Below are positions 51,788 through 61,158 of a DNA stretch of 64,000 bases, piece after piece. Each line of letters opens with the position of its first letter. Positions within the stretch are counted from its first letter, which is position 1. Location: positions 372,001 to 436,000 of the forward strand of contig NZ_CP083663.1 of assembly GCF_020097815.1 (NCBI RefSeq), read 5' to 3'. The position numbers were made by a program, and so were the translations under genes. The notes below the pieces were generated by a model, which saw only the letters and a list, made by a program, of their open reading frames with translations, had not been told where the DNA came from and searched no databases. The stretch is from Haloprofundus salinisoli. GTDB taxonomy: Archaea > Halobacteriota > Halobacteria > Halobacteriales > Haloferacaceae.

Positions 51788-52323
51788 CGTTTACCCCCAT
51801 CGAAGCGGTGACGCTCGTCTTCGTCATCGGCTGTGCGCTCACGGCCGCACTGCTTCGGGACGTGCTCGCGGCCATCATCGCGTCGGCCGCCTACAGCCTC
51901 GGTATCGCCGTCCTCTGGGTCGTCCTGCAGGCGCCCGACGTGGCGCTCACCGAGGCGGCCGTCGGCGCGGGCGTGATGACGCTCCTGCTCCTCCTGACTA
52001 TCGCCAAGACGGTCAACCCCGACCGGGAGAGCCGGCTCGAGCGCGTCCGACTCCGGTCGCTCGTCGTCCTCGTCGCGTTCGCCGGCGTGTTGCTTGCGAC
52101 GGTGCCGGCGCTGCCGGCCATCGGCGCGGCGGACTCGCCCGTCGTCGGCGGCGAGGTCACACAGTACTACCTCGACAACGCCTACGAGGAGACCGAGGTC
52201 GGAAACGCCGTGACCGCCGTGTTGGCCGCCTACCGTGGGTTCGACACCCTCGGCGAGGCGGTGGTGGTGTTCACCGCCGGCGTCGCGGTTCTGCTGGTGC
52301 TGCGCCGGGAGGTGTTCGTATGA
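51784..52323 (+). CDS. DUF4040 subunit (MrpA C-terminal / MbhD-E-like)
   Basis: A 179-residue membrane protein with about five helices. LRDVLAAIIASAAYSLGIAVLW and QAPDVALTEAAVGAG are the DUF4040 signature, equal to the C-terminal part of bacterial MrpA and to MbhD. The following part resembles MbhE. A separate gene for this module is typical of archaeal Mrp and membrane-bound hydrogenase operons. Confidence 0.85.
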   Translation: MTFTPIEAVTLVFVIGCALTAALLRDVLAAIIASAAYSLGIAVLWVVLQAPDVALTEAAVGAGVMTLLLLLTIAKTVNPDRESRLERVRLRSLVVLVAFAGVLLATVPALPAIGAADSPVVGGEVTQYYLDNAYEETEVGNAVTAVLAAYRGFDTLGEAVVVFTAGVAVLLVLRREVFV

Positions 52324-52844
52324 GCGGCGACGACGCCCCCAGCGCCGCCTCGAACGGCGGGACCGCCGGCAACCGCATCACGCACAACGACGACCAGGTG
52401 CCGTACGTCGAGAGCACCATCATCATGACCACCGTCCGGACCGTCGCCCCGTTCATCCTGACGCTCGGCCTGTTCGTGATGTTCCACGGTGCGTCCTCGG
52501 CCGGCGGCGGCTTCCAGGGCGGTGCCATCGCCGGCACTGTCGTGCTGCTGCTCGCGTTCGCGTTCGGTATCGGTCCGGTCCGCGACTGGCTGAACCCGGC
52601 TGTCATCCTCGGCCTCATCGCCGTCGGCGTCGGGACGTTCCTCGCCATCGCATTCGGATCGTTGTTGTTCCCGAACGGCGCGTTCCTACAGTACTCCGCG
52701 TACCCCATCTCGCACGCGAGCGCCTACGGCATCGAACTGGTCGAACTCGGTATCGGCGCGGTCGTCGCCGGTATCATCGTCGGCCTGTTCTTCCTCATCG
52801 CCGCCGGGTTCGAGTTGGGTGAACCGATGGAGGACGAACAATGA
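52320..52844 (+). CDS. mnhB: Mrp antiporter subunit B
   Basis: A 174-residue protein with a polar 30-residue leader and then the MnhB core: STIIMTTVRTVAPFILTLG, FHGASSAGGGFQGGAIAGT and a last helix IVAGLFFLI-like segment near 155-170. The GGGFQGG motif is diagnostic. It starts inside the stop of the DUF4040 gene. Confidence 0.92.
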   Translation: MSGDDAPSAASNGGTAGNRITHNDDQVPYVESTIIMTTVRTVAPFILTLGLFVMFHGASSAGGGFQGGAIAGTVVLLLAFAFGIGPVRDWLNPAVILGLIAVGVGTFLAIAFGSLLFPNGAFLQYSAYPISHASAYGIELVELGIGAVVAGIIVGLFFLIAAGFELGEPMEDEQ

Positions 52845-53209
52845 TCGCAGAGATTCTACTCACACGCTACAACTACGTCGTCGTCGCGCTGCTGCTGCCT
52901 ATCGGTGCGTACATGATGGTCGAGAACCGGAACCTCGTCAAGAAGGTAATCGGCATGAACATCTTCCAGTCGGGCATCTTCCTGTTCTTCATCACGTCGG
53001 CGTACCGCGAGGGCGCGAGCCCGCCCATTGTCGGCAGCGGTGCCGAAGGAGCGACGTACGTCAGTCCGCTGCCGCACGTGCTCATCCTGACGGCCATCGT
53101 CGTCGGGGTGAGCCTGACGGCGGTAGCGCTGGCGCTCGTCGTCCGCATCTACACCGAGTACGGCACGCTCGACGAAGTGAACCTCCGGGAGGTGCGCGCA
53201 GATGAGTGA
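52841..53209 (+). CDS. mnhC: Mrp antiporter subunit C (NuoK-like)
   Basis: A 122-residue, three-helix NuoK-like subunit. YMMVENRNLVKKVIGMNIFQ and PLPHVLILTAIVVGVSLTAV carry the family's conserved helix 2 and 3 segments. It overlaps mnhB by 4 bp and mnhD by 8 bp. Confidence 0.92.
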   Translation: MIAEILLTRYNYVVVALLLPIGAYMMVENRNLVKKVIGMNIFQSGIFLFFITSAYREGASPPIVGSGAEGATYVSPLPHVLILTAIVVGVSLTAVALALVVRIYTEYGTLDEVNLREVRADE

Positions 53210-54773
53210 CCTGCTTGCGCTTCTGGTCGCCGTTCCGATTCTGGGCGCGCTGCTCGCGCTCGTCGTCGGCTACAAGTTCGAACGGGTCGGATGGGGCGTG
53301 ACGCTCGTCACCTCGCTGGTGCACACCGCGTTGGCGGGAACCGTCGCCGCACGGGTGTACACCGGCGGTTCTCCGCTGGACTACACCGTCGGCGGCTTCC
53401 AGCCACCGTTCGGTATCGAACTCGTCGTCGACGGTCTCAACGCCGCCGTCGTCGTCTTGGTCGCGGCCGTCGCCCTCGGCGTGCTCGCCTACGCGCGCCG
53501 CGCCGGTCCCCACTCGCCGGCGTTCTACACCGGCTACCTGCTGTTGGTCGCCGGGCTCTCGGGGATGAGCATCACCGGAGACATGTTCAACCTCTACGTC
53601 TTCCTCGAAATCACCGGTCTCGCCGCCTACGCGCTGGTGGCGACCGGCGACGACGGGCGCTCGGCCGTCGGCGCGCTGAAGTACCTCCTCGTGGGGACCG
53701 TCGGCGCGTCGCTGTTCCTCGTCGGCATCGGCTACGCCTTCGTCGCCACGGGGACGCTCAACATGGCCGACCTCGCCGAGAAAATCGCCGGCGTCGGCTA
53801 CGGGTCGACGCTCGTCCGGGCCTCGTTCGCGTTCGTCGTGACCGGCCTGGCCGTCAAGACGGCTTTGTACCCGCTGCACTCCTGGCAACCGGAGGCGTAC
53901 GCGAGCGCCCCCGACAGCATCAGCGCGCTCATCTCGGCGCTCGTTTCGACGGTGTCGGCGTACGCGCTCGCGCGAGTGATTTACAGCGTCTACACCGTCG
54001 ACTTCCTCGCCTCCGTCGCCTACGCCCGCGAGTTCGTCCTCGCGTTGGCCGGCGTCAGCATCGTCGCCGGGAGCGTCCTCGCGGTGATGCAGAGCGAGCT
54101 CAAGCGGATGCTCGCGTACTCGTCGGTGTCGCAGTTCGGCCTTGTCGTCGCCGCCTTCGCCATCGCCAACGAGGCGGCGGTGACGGGCGGTCTCGTCCAC
54201 CTCGTCGGCCACGCCGTGATGAAAGGCGGCCTGTTCCTCGCGGTGGGTGCCATCGCGGCGCGGACGGGCGTGCGATACGTCGAACAGTTCGACGGCCTCG
54301 CCGCCCGTGCGCCGCTTCTCAGCGCCGCGTTCGCGGTGCTGTCGCTGTCGATGGTGGGCGTGCCGCCCGCGGTCGGTTTCGTCGGCAAGTGGTACATCGC
54401 CCTCGGTGCGATTCAAGCGCAGTCGTGGCCCATCGCGGTCGTCATCCTGCTGAGCACGCTGCTGACGCTGGCGTACTTCCTGCGCCTCATCGAGCGGATG
54501 TACTTCCGCTCGGCCGCGCCGACGGAGACGCCCGCCGACTCGCCGACCGGAACCGGTGCGGCGGCCGTCGCCGACGGGGGTGAGACGAGCGGTGCGGACG
54601 ACGACGAACCGCCCACCCTCGGCAGAGGTGACGACGCCGACTTCGTCGGCCCGTCCGTCGGGATGGTCGCCGTCGTGGTCGTCGCGGCGGCGTTGGCCGT
54701 CGGACTCGGCCCGCTGGTCTCCGCCTTCGAACCGCTGCTCGACCCGACCCTCGAACTCCTACTCCAGCCATGA
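53202..54773 (+). CDS. mnhD: Mrp antiporter subunit D (NuoM/N-like)
   Basis: A 523-residue, about 14-helix subunit that carries an ion path. Glu136 (YVFLEITGLAAY) and Lys219 (GLAVKTALYPLHSW) sit at the positions of the functional E137 and K219 of bacterial MrpD. A soluble acidic loop (about 446-485) precedes the last helix. It overlaps the next gene by 4 bp. Confidence 0.93.
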   Translation: MSDLLALLVAVPILGALLALVVGYKFERVGWGVTLVTSLVHTALAGTVAARVYTGGSPLDYTVGGFQPPFGIELVVDGLNAAVVVLVAAVALGVLAYARRAGPHSPAFYTGYLLLVAGLSGMSITGDMFNLYVFLEITGLAAYALVATGDDGRSAVGALKYLLVGTVGASLFLVGIGYAFVATGTLNMADLAEKIAGVGYGSTLVRASFAFVVTGLAVKTALYPLHSWQPEAYASAPDSISALISALVSTVSAYALARVIYSVYTVDFLASVAYAREFVLALAGVSIVAGSVLAVMQSELKRMLAYSSVSQFGLVVAAFAIANEAAVTGGLVHLVGHAVMKGGLFLAVGAIAARTGVRYVEQFDGLAARAPLLSAAFAVLSLSMVGVPPAVGFVGKWYIALGAIQAQSWPIAVVILLSTLLTLAYFLRLIERMYFRSAAPTETPADSPTGTGAAAVADGGETSGADDDEPPTLGRGDDADFVGPSVGMVAVVVVAAALAVGLGPLVSAFEPLLDPTLELLLQP

Positions 54774-56653
54774 CTGATATCCCATCACTCAGACCGCTCG
54801 CGGCGGTCGCCGTTCCGGCGGTCGCCATCGCCTTCATCTACGCGTCGAACCGCCGGCCGAACGTCCGTGAGGCGTGGACGCTGCTCGCCGCCGCCTCGAC
54901 GTTCGTCATCGTGGCGAGCATGGTGCCGCGCACGCTCGCGGGCGACACCTACGTGACCAATCTCGGGGCGTTCGTCCCGATCGGCGACGAGACCGTCGCG
55001 TTCGCCCTGCAGGCGGACGCGCTCGGGATGCTGTTCGGCCTGCTGGCGAGTCTGTTGTGGCTCGTCACCAGTTTCTACAGCATCGGCTACATGCGCGGCC
55101 TGCACGAACACGCCCAGACCCGGTACTTCGCGGCGTTCGCCGCCAGCGTGGCCAGCGCCGTCGGCGTCGCGTTCGCCGCGAACCTGCTCGTGTTGTTCGT
55201 CTTCTACGAACTGCTGACGGTGGCGACCTACCCGCTCGTCGGCCACGACGAGACGGCCGAGTCGCGCGCGGCCGGTCGGAAGTATCTGGCCTACACCTTC
55301 GGCGGCGGCGTCGCCGTCCTCGCCGGGACTGTTCTCGTCTACGTGCTCGCCGGGAGCGTGACGTTCACACCCGGCGGCATCGAGGGCCTCGCCTCCGCAG
55401 ACCCGACGCTCGGCCGCGCGGCGTTCGCACTGCTCACGCTCGGCTTCGGCGTCAAGGCGGCGCTGATGCCCGTCCACTCGTGGCTGCCGGACGCGATGGT
55501 CGCGCCGACGCCCGTCTCGGGTCTCCTACACGCGGTGGCCGTCGTCAAATCCGGCGTGTTCGGTATCGCCCGCCTCGTCCTCGAGGTGTTCGGTCCCGAG
55601 ACGGTCGGGAGCCTCGGCGTCGGCGTTCCGCTGGCGGCGGTCGCCGCCTTCACGCTGCTGACGGCGAGCGTCATCGCGCTCCGACAGGACAACCTCAAGC
55701 GCCGCCTCGCGTACTCGACGGTGAGCCAGCTGTCGTACATCGTCCTCGGCCTCGGTATCGGCGCGTCACTCGGCGGCGATCCCGCGAGGTACGCGCTCAT
55801 CGGGGGTCTGCTGCACATCCCCGCCCACGCGTTCATGAAGCTCACGCTGTTTTTCTGTGCGGGTATCATCCACGTCGAGACCCACACCGACGACATCAGC
55901 GACATGGCCGGCATCGGCAGGCGGATGCCGCTGACGATGACCGCCTTCGGCGTCGCCGCCGCCGGGATGGCGGGCATCCCGCTCGTCGCCGGCTTCGTCA
56001 GCAAGTTCTACCTGCTCGTCGGCACCGCCTCCGGCGGTGAAGTCGCCTTCACCGTCGCGCTGCTGGTCTCCGGCGTGCTGAACATCGCGTACTTCTGGCC
56101 GGTCGTCTACCAGGCGTTCTTCGAGAGCGAGACGCCCGGCGGCCACGACCGGAAACCGCTCGTCGAACACCGCTACGGCGGTCGGGCGGACATCGCCGCC
56201 GACGGGGGGAAACGCCACGGCGACGAGAGCGCGGACGTCGGCGACGGCTCCGCGCTGGCCGGCGACGCCAGCGCCGGGGCCCGCGCGAACGAGATCCAGA
56301 AACCCGCGGACCCGACCGGCGAGTACGCCGTCGACCGCAATCCGAGCGACCACACGAAACAGGGCGGCGAACTCGGCGACGGGGCCGAGGAGATGGCCGA
56401 CCGCGACGCGCAGGGCGAAGCGGACCACGACCACCACCACCAAGGCGGCCCGCCGACCGGCGGCTGGGAGCGCCGTAGCTGGCTCGGCGGCGAGAGCACG
56501 TGGTTCATGCTCGGTCCGATTCTGACGGCCGCGACCGGGTCCGTCGTACTCGGCCTCGTGCCGGGTCGGGCGGTGTTCCTGCAGATCGTCGAACAGGTGG
56601 TCACGGCGGCGACGACTGCGACCGCCGCCGCGACGATGGGGGTGTTGTTCTGA
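54770..56653 (+). CDS. Second MnhD/NuoL-like antiporter subunit
   Basis: A 627-residue subunit with the same core as MnhD: Glu147 (FVFYELLTVATY), Lys229 (FGVKAALMPVHSWLPDA) and a lateral-helix-like C-terminus. A long acidic and His-rich loop (about 460-565, including DHDHHHQGG) precedes the last helix and could bind metal. It may replace the N-terminal part of bacterial MrpA. Its stop shares one base with the next ATG. Confidence 0.88.
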   Translation: MTDIPSLRPLAAVAVPAVAIAFIYASNRRPNVREAWTLLAAASTFVIVASMVPRTLAGDTYVTNLGAFVPIGDETVAFALQADALGMLFGLLASLLWLVTSFYSIGYMRGLHEHAQTRYFAAFAASVASAVGVAFAANLLVLFVFYELLTVATYPLVGHDETAESRAAGRKYLAYTFGGGVAVLAGTVLVYVLAGSVTFTPGGIEGLASADPTLGRAAFALLTLGFGVKAALMPVHSWLPDAMVAPTPVSGLLHAVAVVKSGVFGIARLVLEVFGPETVGSLGVGVPLAAVAAFTLLTASVIALRQDNLKRRLAYSTVSQLSYIVLGLGIGASLGGDPARYALIGGLLHIPAHAFMKLTLFFCAGIIHVETHTDDISDMAGIGRRMPLTMTAFGVAAAGMAGIPLVAGFVSKFYLLVGTASGGEVAFTVALLVSGVLNIAYFWPVVYQAFFESETPGGHDRKPLVEHRYGGRADIAADGGKRHGDESADVGDGSALAGDASAGARANEIQKPADPTGEYAVDRNPSDHTKQGGELGDGAEEMADRDAQGEADHDHHHQGGPPTGGWERRSWLGGESTWFMLGPILTAATGSVVLGLVPGRAVFLQIVEQVVTAATTATAAATMGVLF

Positions 56654-58410
56654 TGGAGGCGTTGACGGCGATACCGCCGTTCGTCTACGTGCTCGTCGCC
56701 GCGCTGCTGTTGCCGGTCGTCCCCCGACGGGTCGGCCACGCGCTCGGCGTCGTGGCGACGGGCGTCGTCGTCCCCATCGCGCTCCTGACGCCGGAGGGGA
56801 CGTACTGGGTGACCCAGCTGTTCGGCTTCGAGGTCGCGCTGTTCAACGTCGACGAGTTCTCCCGGCTGATGGGCATCATCTTCGGCTTCATCGGCGCGAT
56901 TGCAGTGCTGTACTCGTACGCCAGCGACGCCTCGAACAAGCAGACCGCTTACGCGCTGTCGTACGCCGGTACCAGCATCGGTGCGGTGTTCGCCGGCGAC
57001 TGGCTCACGCTCGTGTTCTTCTGGGAGCTGATGGCCGTGACGAGCACGCTCCTCGTCTGGGACTACGGCGGGAAGGCCGTCCGGGCGGGTTTCCGATACG
57101 CCGTGCTGCACGGCATCGGCGGCAGTCTCGTCCTCGCGGCCATCGTCTGGCACTACGCCGAAGTGGGCTCGTTCCTCTTCGGCGCCTCGACAGGTATCGT
57201 CGGCGGTGGACCTGCGGTGCTGGCGCTCGCGGCCGTCGGTATCGGCGTCAACGTCGGCTTCGTCGGCCTGCACGCGTGGCTGCCCGACACTTACCCGCGG
57301 CCGCACGTCGCCGCCAGCGTCTTCCTCTGCGTCTACACGACGAAGACCGGCGTCTACGCGATGTACCGCGCGTTCCCGGAGGGTCACCTCTGGCTCGCCT
57401 ACATGGGCGCGGCGATGGCCGTCTTCGGCGCGACGATGGCGGTGCTGCAGAAGGATATGCGCCGTCTCCTCTCGTACCACATCCAGTCGCAGGTCGGCTA
57501 CATGATTGCGGGCGTCGGTATCGGAACGACGCTGGCGACGGCGGGCGCGTTCGGCCACGTGTTCAACCACATCCTCTACAAGAGCCTGCTGTTCATGACC
57601 GTCGGCGTCGTCATCTACCGGACCGGCGAGGAGAGTCTGAAGTACGTCGGCGGCCTCGCCCGGAAGATGCCCGTCACGACGGCGACGTTCGTCATCGCGG
57701 CGCTCTCCATCGCGGGCTTCCCCGGCTTCAACGGCTTCGTCAGCAAGGGGATGATCATCGCCGAGGCGCACTACAAGCATCTCGACCTCGTCTGGTATCT
57801 GCTGCTGGCGGGGGGCGTCGGCACGTTCCTCTCGTTCATCAAACTCGGCTACTACGCCTTCTACGAGGGGAGCTACGACGGTCCGGTCCACGACGCGAAC
57901 CGACTCCAGATGGTCGGGATGGTGAGCGTCGCCGCGCTCTGCGTCGTCTACGGTCTCTTCCCGGACGCGCTGTTCGCCATCCTCCCCGGCAACGAGGGCG
58001 GGTTCGACTACACGACGTACACGGTCGGCCACATCCAGGAGGGACTGATTCTGGCCGCGCTCGGCGTTGTCGGCTTCGCCATCCTCAAGAAACCGCTCGA
58101 CCGTCTCGGTCAGGTGCCGGACATCGACGCCGTCTACAACCCGCTCGCGTTCTACGGGACGCGCGGACTGGTCCGCGGCGTCACCGAGACGTACGCGGCC
58201 GTCGACCGCGCGGCCGTCGCCGCCGCCTCGGGCGTCACCTGGGCGGTCAGCGATCCGAAGGACGCGCTCAGACGCGCGTCGGGACGGACCGCCACCGACG
58301 AGAGCGGCAACCCGTCGTGGCCCGTCTCGCTTCGCGCGGGTATCGGGACGAGCATCCTCCTCCTGACCGCCGTCGTGACGGTCGGTGTCGGACTGCTCAT
58401 CGCCGCCTGA
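56653..58410 (+). CDS. Third NuoL-like antiporter subunit with altered transmembrane lysine
   Basis: A 585-residue subunit of the same fold. Glu125 (FFWELMAVTSTLL) is kept, but the segment equal to GVKAALMPVHSWLPD reads GVNVGFVGLHAWLPD, so the usual lysine is Asn200 and the Pro is Gly. The next-helix lysine (TTKTGVYAMYRAF) remains. It may not carry the same proton path as its two paralogues. It ends the operon; about 90 bp follow before hpt. Confidence 0.87.
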   Translation: MEALTAIPPFVYVLVAALLLPVVPRRVGHALGVVATGVVVPIALLTPEGTYWVTQLFGFEVALFNVDEFSRLMGIIFGFIGAIAVLYSYASDASNKQTAYALSYAGTSIGAVFAGDWLTLVFFWELMAVTSTLLVWDYGGKAVRAGFRYAVLHGIGGSLVLAAIVWHYAEVGSFLFGASTGIVGGGPAVLALAAVGIGVNVGFVGLHAWLPDTYPRPHVAASVFLCVYTTKTGVYAMYRAFPEGHLWLAYMGAAMAVFGATMAVLQKDMRRLLSYHIQSQVGYMIAGVGIGTTLATAGAFGHVFNHILYKSLLFMTVGVVIYRTGEESLKYVGGLARKMPVTTATFVIAALSIAGFPGFNGFVSKGMIIAEAHYKHLDLVWYLLLAGGVGTFLSFIKLGYYAFYEGSYDGPVHDANRLQMVGMVSVAALCVVYGLFPDALFAILPGNEGGFDYTTYTVGHIQEGLILAALGVVGFAILKKPLDRLGQVPDIDAVYNPLAFYGTRGLVRGVTETYAAVDRAAVAAASGVTWAVSDPKDALRRASGRTATDESGNPSWPVSLRAGIGTSILLLTAVVTVGVGLLIAA

Positions 58411-58527
58411 GCGAGCGGCGCTGAGACCGCCATCTTCGACGGGTTCGGTCGAATCCGACCCGTGCCACCGACCCCCGAACGACCGCCGAACCACCAGCAT
58501 TTATCCCGGCCCGCGGAAACTGTCGGC

Positions 58528-59097
58528 ATGGACCAGTTGCGGCAGTCGCTGTGCGACGCGCCCATCATCGAGAAAGGCGAGTACGAGTACTTCGTCCACC
58601 CCATCAGCGACGGCGTCCCGATGCTCGAACCGAGTCTGCTGCGCGAGATCGTCATCAAGATCATCCGCAAGGCGGAACTGGAGAACGTCGACAAGATCGT
58701 GACGCCCGCGGCGATGGGCATCCACATCTCGACGGCCGTCTCGTTGATGACCGACATCCCGCTCGTCGTCATTCGCAAGCGCCAGTACGGCCTCGACGGC
58801 GAGGTACCGCTGTTTCAGGAGACGGGCTATTCCGAGAGCGAGATGTACATCAACGACGTCGAGGCTGGCGACCGGGTGCTCGTTCTCGACGACGTGCTCT
58901 CGACCGGCGGCACGATGAAAGCGATTCTCGACGCGCTCACGAACGACGTCCGCGCGAACGTCGTCGACGTGGTCGCGGTCATCAAGAAGGCCGGCCCGAA
59001 CGAGCTCGACGACACCGACTACGACGTGAAGACGCTCATCAACGTCACCGTCGAGGACGGCGAGGTCGTCATCGTCGACGAACACGGCGACGGATAG
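58528..59097 (+). CDS. hpt: Purine phosphoribosyltransferase, archaeal Hpt type
   Basis: A 189-residue enzyme that joins hypoxanthine or guanine (or a related purine) to PRPP. The PRPP loop is [14 protein letters not shown] (117-130), with [20 protein letters not shown] as the substrate loop. The layout is that of archaeal Hpt/adenine-PRT-like proteins, so the exact base is not certain. CATTTATC about 28 bp before the ATG suggests a leaderless transcript. Confidence 0.88.
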   Translation: MDQLRQSLCDAPIIEKGEYEYFVHPISDGVPMLEPSLLREIVIKIIRKAELENVDKIVTPAAMGIHISTAVSLMTDIPLVVIRKRQYGLDGEVPLFQETGYSESEMYINDVEAGDRVLVLDDVLSTGGTMKAILDALTNDVRANVVDVVAVIKKAGPNELDDTDYDVKTLINVTVEDGEVVIVDEHGDG

Positions 59098-59184
59098 ACG
59101 ACGGACGCCGCCACGCGGCGCTCGACCGCGGCGAGGTGAGCGGTCGAAGACTGCTTTTTTATCCAATCGGTTGCGAGTGGCGGT

Positions 59185-59637
59185 ATGGCGCACGCGAACC
59201 CGCGGAATCTCATCAGTACGGTCCTCCTCGTCACCGGAGCGCTCGTCTTCGGCGAGGCGCTCCATCAGTCGGTCGTCACGGGGGAAGCGTCGCTGTTCTC
59301 ACAGCCGATTCTGCTCGCGCTGGGACTCGGGACGGTGCTCATCGTCCTCGGCTACTGGGTTCGCGTCCCGGCGGAGGAGCTGACGAGCGACGTGTCGTCG
59401 CCGACGCGACCGGACGCCGACGACAGTTCCGCGGGCAAGCCAACCCCGGACGCAGACTCCGAGTACGACCCGCGACTGAGTCCGCTGGGCAACACTCCCT
59501 CCGACACCCGCGACCGACCGCTCGCCGACGACCAGCAGGCCGCCGACACCGACGGCGGACGGTCCGAAGACGGCGACGCCGCAGCCGACCGCTCCGAGAC
59601 GAACGGTCGCTCCGAGACGGACGGACGTCCCGAGTAA
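59185..59637 (+). CDS. Two-helix membrane protein with acidic tail
   Basis: A 150-residue protein with helices at about 9-27 and 42-58, then an 85-residue unstructured Asp/Ser/Arg/Thr-rich tail. No family is recognised. The DNA of the tail is a run of short near-repeats (CCGAGACGGA-like), which may make its length variable between strains. Confidence 0.55.
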   Translation: MAHANPRNLISTVLLVTGALVFGEALHQSVVTGEASLFSQPILLALGLGTVLIVLGYWVRVPAEELTSDVSSPTRPDADDSSAGKPTPDADSEYDPRLSPLGNTPSDTRDRPLADDQQAADTDGGRSEDGDAAADRSETNGRSETDGRPE

Positions 59638-59718
59638 GCGACGTGACTCGGCGCGCGGGAGACCCGATGAGACCGACGGGCGAGGCGGACTCGCCGTCCG
59701 TGTGAACTCATAGCGCGG

Positions 59719-59733
59719 GATATATATGATATC
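59719..59733 (+). promoter_or_regulatory. Strong TATA element before the 82-residue membrane protein
   Basis: GATATATATGATATC is an unusually A/T-rich run in this region, centred about 31 bp before the ATG at 59757. It fits a core promoter giving a very short or absent leader. Confidence 0.5.
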
Positions 59734-59756
59734 ACCACAATGAACGCACGATTACC

Positions 59757-60005
59757 ATGTCGCTCAAACATCGGGTCCCGCCGAGGCTGCAGCAGCCGGT
59801 CGGCCTCGCCTCCCTGGGGCTGACGCTCGTGGGCGCGGTCATCGGATACATCCTCACGATGCTCGGAATCACCCTCTACTTCGGCCTCAACGGCCTCGGT
59901 GACGCCATCACCACCGTCGACTCGTTCGCCGTTATCGGAACCGGTCTCGTCTGCCTCGCCGCCGGATACGCCGGCTGGCGCGGCTTCATGACGTTCGCCT
60001 ACTGA
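59757..60005 (+). CDS. Two-helix membrane protein
   Basis: An 82-residue protein with a basic N-terminus (KHRVPPRLQQP) and two helices at about 17-37 and 55-72. It is followed after 1 bp by the next gene, so the two are one transcription unit. The family is not recognised. Confidence 0.62.
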   Translation: MSLKHRVPPRLQQPVGLASLGLTLVGAVIGYILTMLGITLYFGLNGLGDAITTVDSFAVIGTGLVCLAAGYAGWRGFMTFAY

Positions 60006-60006
60006 G

Positions 60007-60537
60007 ATGCCCATCGATATCCGCGACCACCCCGACGCGCCGAATCTCGACGCGCTGGGTGATCTAACGCTCGAACCGGTGCCCGCCGAGGAGATCCGTC
60101 GTCGTCTCGACGACGGCGACGAACTGTTGGAGGACCAACTCCGCGAACGCGACGACGTCGACGCGTACGTCGAGTTGAATCGCCGGTCGCAGGGCGGCGA
60201 GTACGGCGACATCGGCACCGCGCTCTACCGACTCGTCCAACTGTTCGGCACACCGCAGGTCCCCGGATACGAGGCCGGAGGCGACCTCCGCGAGCGGACC
60301 GACGAGACGTTCAAGTACCTCTTTCGCGTCGGCACCGACGCCGAGGACCTCCCCGACGAGTGGCTCGTCACCGTCCACGACTGGCACGTCGACCTGGGCG
60401 TCTGTCTCGCCGGATGGGCATCCGACAACGTAGAGCCCGCCGAGATGGAGACGGCGGTCGGACTCGTCTCGCTCGCCCTCGTGACGAACGTCGTCACCGA
60501 ACCCGTCCAGTGCGAGTACAAAGACATCTGGTACTGA
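60007..60537 (+). CDS. Conserved soluble protein, unknown
   Basis: A 176-residue acidic protein. LTVEPVPAEEI-like segments near residue 20 lead to a charged helix (RRRLDDGDELLEDQLRERDD), and later DWHVDLGVCLAGW and a Cys near the end (VQCEYKDIWY). I do not recognise the family. It starts 1 bp after the stop of the small membrane gene and is followed by another, so it may act with membrane partners. Confidence 0.6.
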   Translation: MPIDIRDHPDAPNLDALGDLTLEPVPAEEIRRRLDDGDELLEDQLRERDDVDAYVELNRRSQGGEYGDIGTALYRLVQLFGTPQVPGYEAGGDLRERTDETFKYLFRVGTDAEDLPDEWLVTVHDWHVDLGVCLAGWASDNVEPAEMETAVGLVSLALVTNVVTEPVQCEYKDIWY

Positions 60538-60553
60538 TGCCGAGCGAGTACGC

Positions 60554-60769
60554 GTGAGCCTGGAAAAACTGGAGGAACGCGCGTATCGGTGGTACCAAAG
60601 CGGCGTCAACCGGACACTTCTCATCTTCGGACTCGCGGTGACGTTGGCCGTCGTCAGTCTCGGGAGCTTCTTCGTCACCGACGACGGCGTCTCGCGCTTC
60701 GAGATCTCGCTCGTGCTCGTCTCGACGGGACTGATTATCTACGGGAGCATCGAGAGCGGCTTCGAGTGA
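60554..60769 (+). CDS. Small two-helix membrane protein
   Basis: A 71-residue protein starting at GTG, with helices at about 22-41 and 49-67 and a basic amphipathic N-terminus (LEKLEERAYRWYQS). It is the last of three genes read in the same direction with short gaps. Its function is unknown. Confidence 0.55.
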   Translation: MSLEKLEERAYRWYQSGVNRTLLIFGLAVTLAVVSLGSFFVTDDGVSRFEISLVLVSTGLIIYGSIESGFE

Positions 60770-60853
60770 GCGTCGACAGCGACGTTCGTCCGGTAGCCTC
60801 GGTGCGCGTTCGACGTTCGTCACACCGTCTCGGTGGGGTTCACCGCTCGCCGT

Positions 60854-61108
60854 TTACCGCCTGTAGTGCATCGCCGCGAACGCGATGCTGATGGCGACGA
60901 CGAGCAGGCCGCCGAAGACGGGGACGATAGCGCCTTCGCCGTAGTACCCCGCGTAGAACCCGCCGTAGGAGAGCGCGACGAACGTCGGAACCGACAGCAG
61001 AAAGAACAGCGAGGAGAGGTAGCTCGCCACCGTCGGATCCTCGTTGTGGCCGGCGTACGTCCCGCGCTCGCGCGTCGAGCGCTCGCGAGTCGGAATGTCC
61101 TTCGACAT
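60854..61108 (-). CDS. Small two-helix membrane protein
   Basis: An 84-residue protein with a charged N-terminus (KDIPTRERSTRERG) and helices at about 29-52 and 58-80. The ATG at 61108 is chosen because the longer frame to 61312 is low-quality sequence overlapping the next gene. The family is unknown. Confidence 0.55.
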   Translation of the reverse strand: MSKDIPTRERSTRERGTYAGHNEDPTVASYLSSLFFLLSVPTFVALSYGGFYAGYYGEGAIVPVFGGLLVVAISIAFAAMHYRR

Positions 61109-61158
61109 AGCCGTCCGTTCCGGTCGGGTAGTGATAGGTTCGTCGCTCCGGCCGACCG

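Noticed and set aside
56173-58500. A 775-codon minus-strand open frame
   Set aside because: It is antisense to two antiporter subunits and is rich in Arg, Asp, Glu and His in the pattern of a shadow frame.
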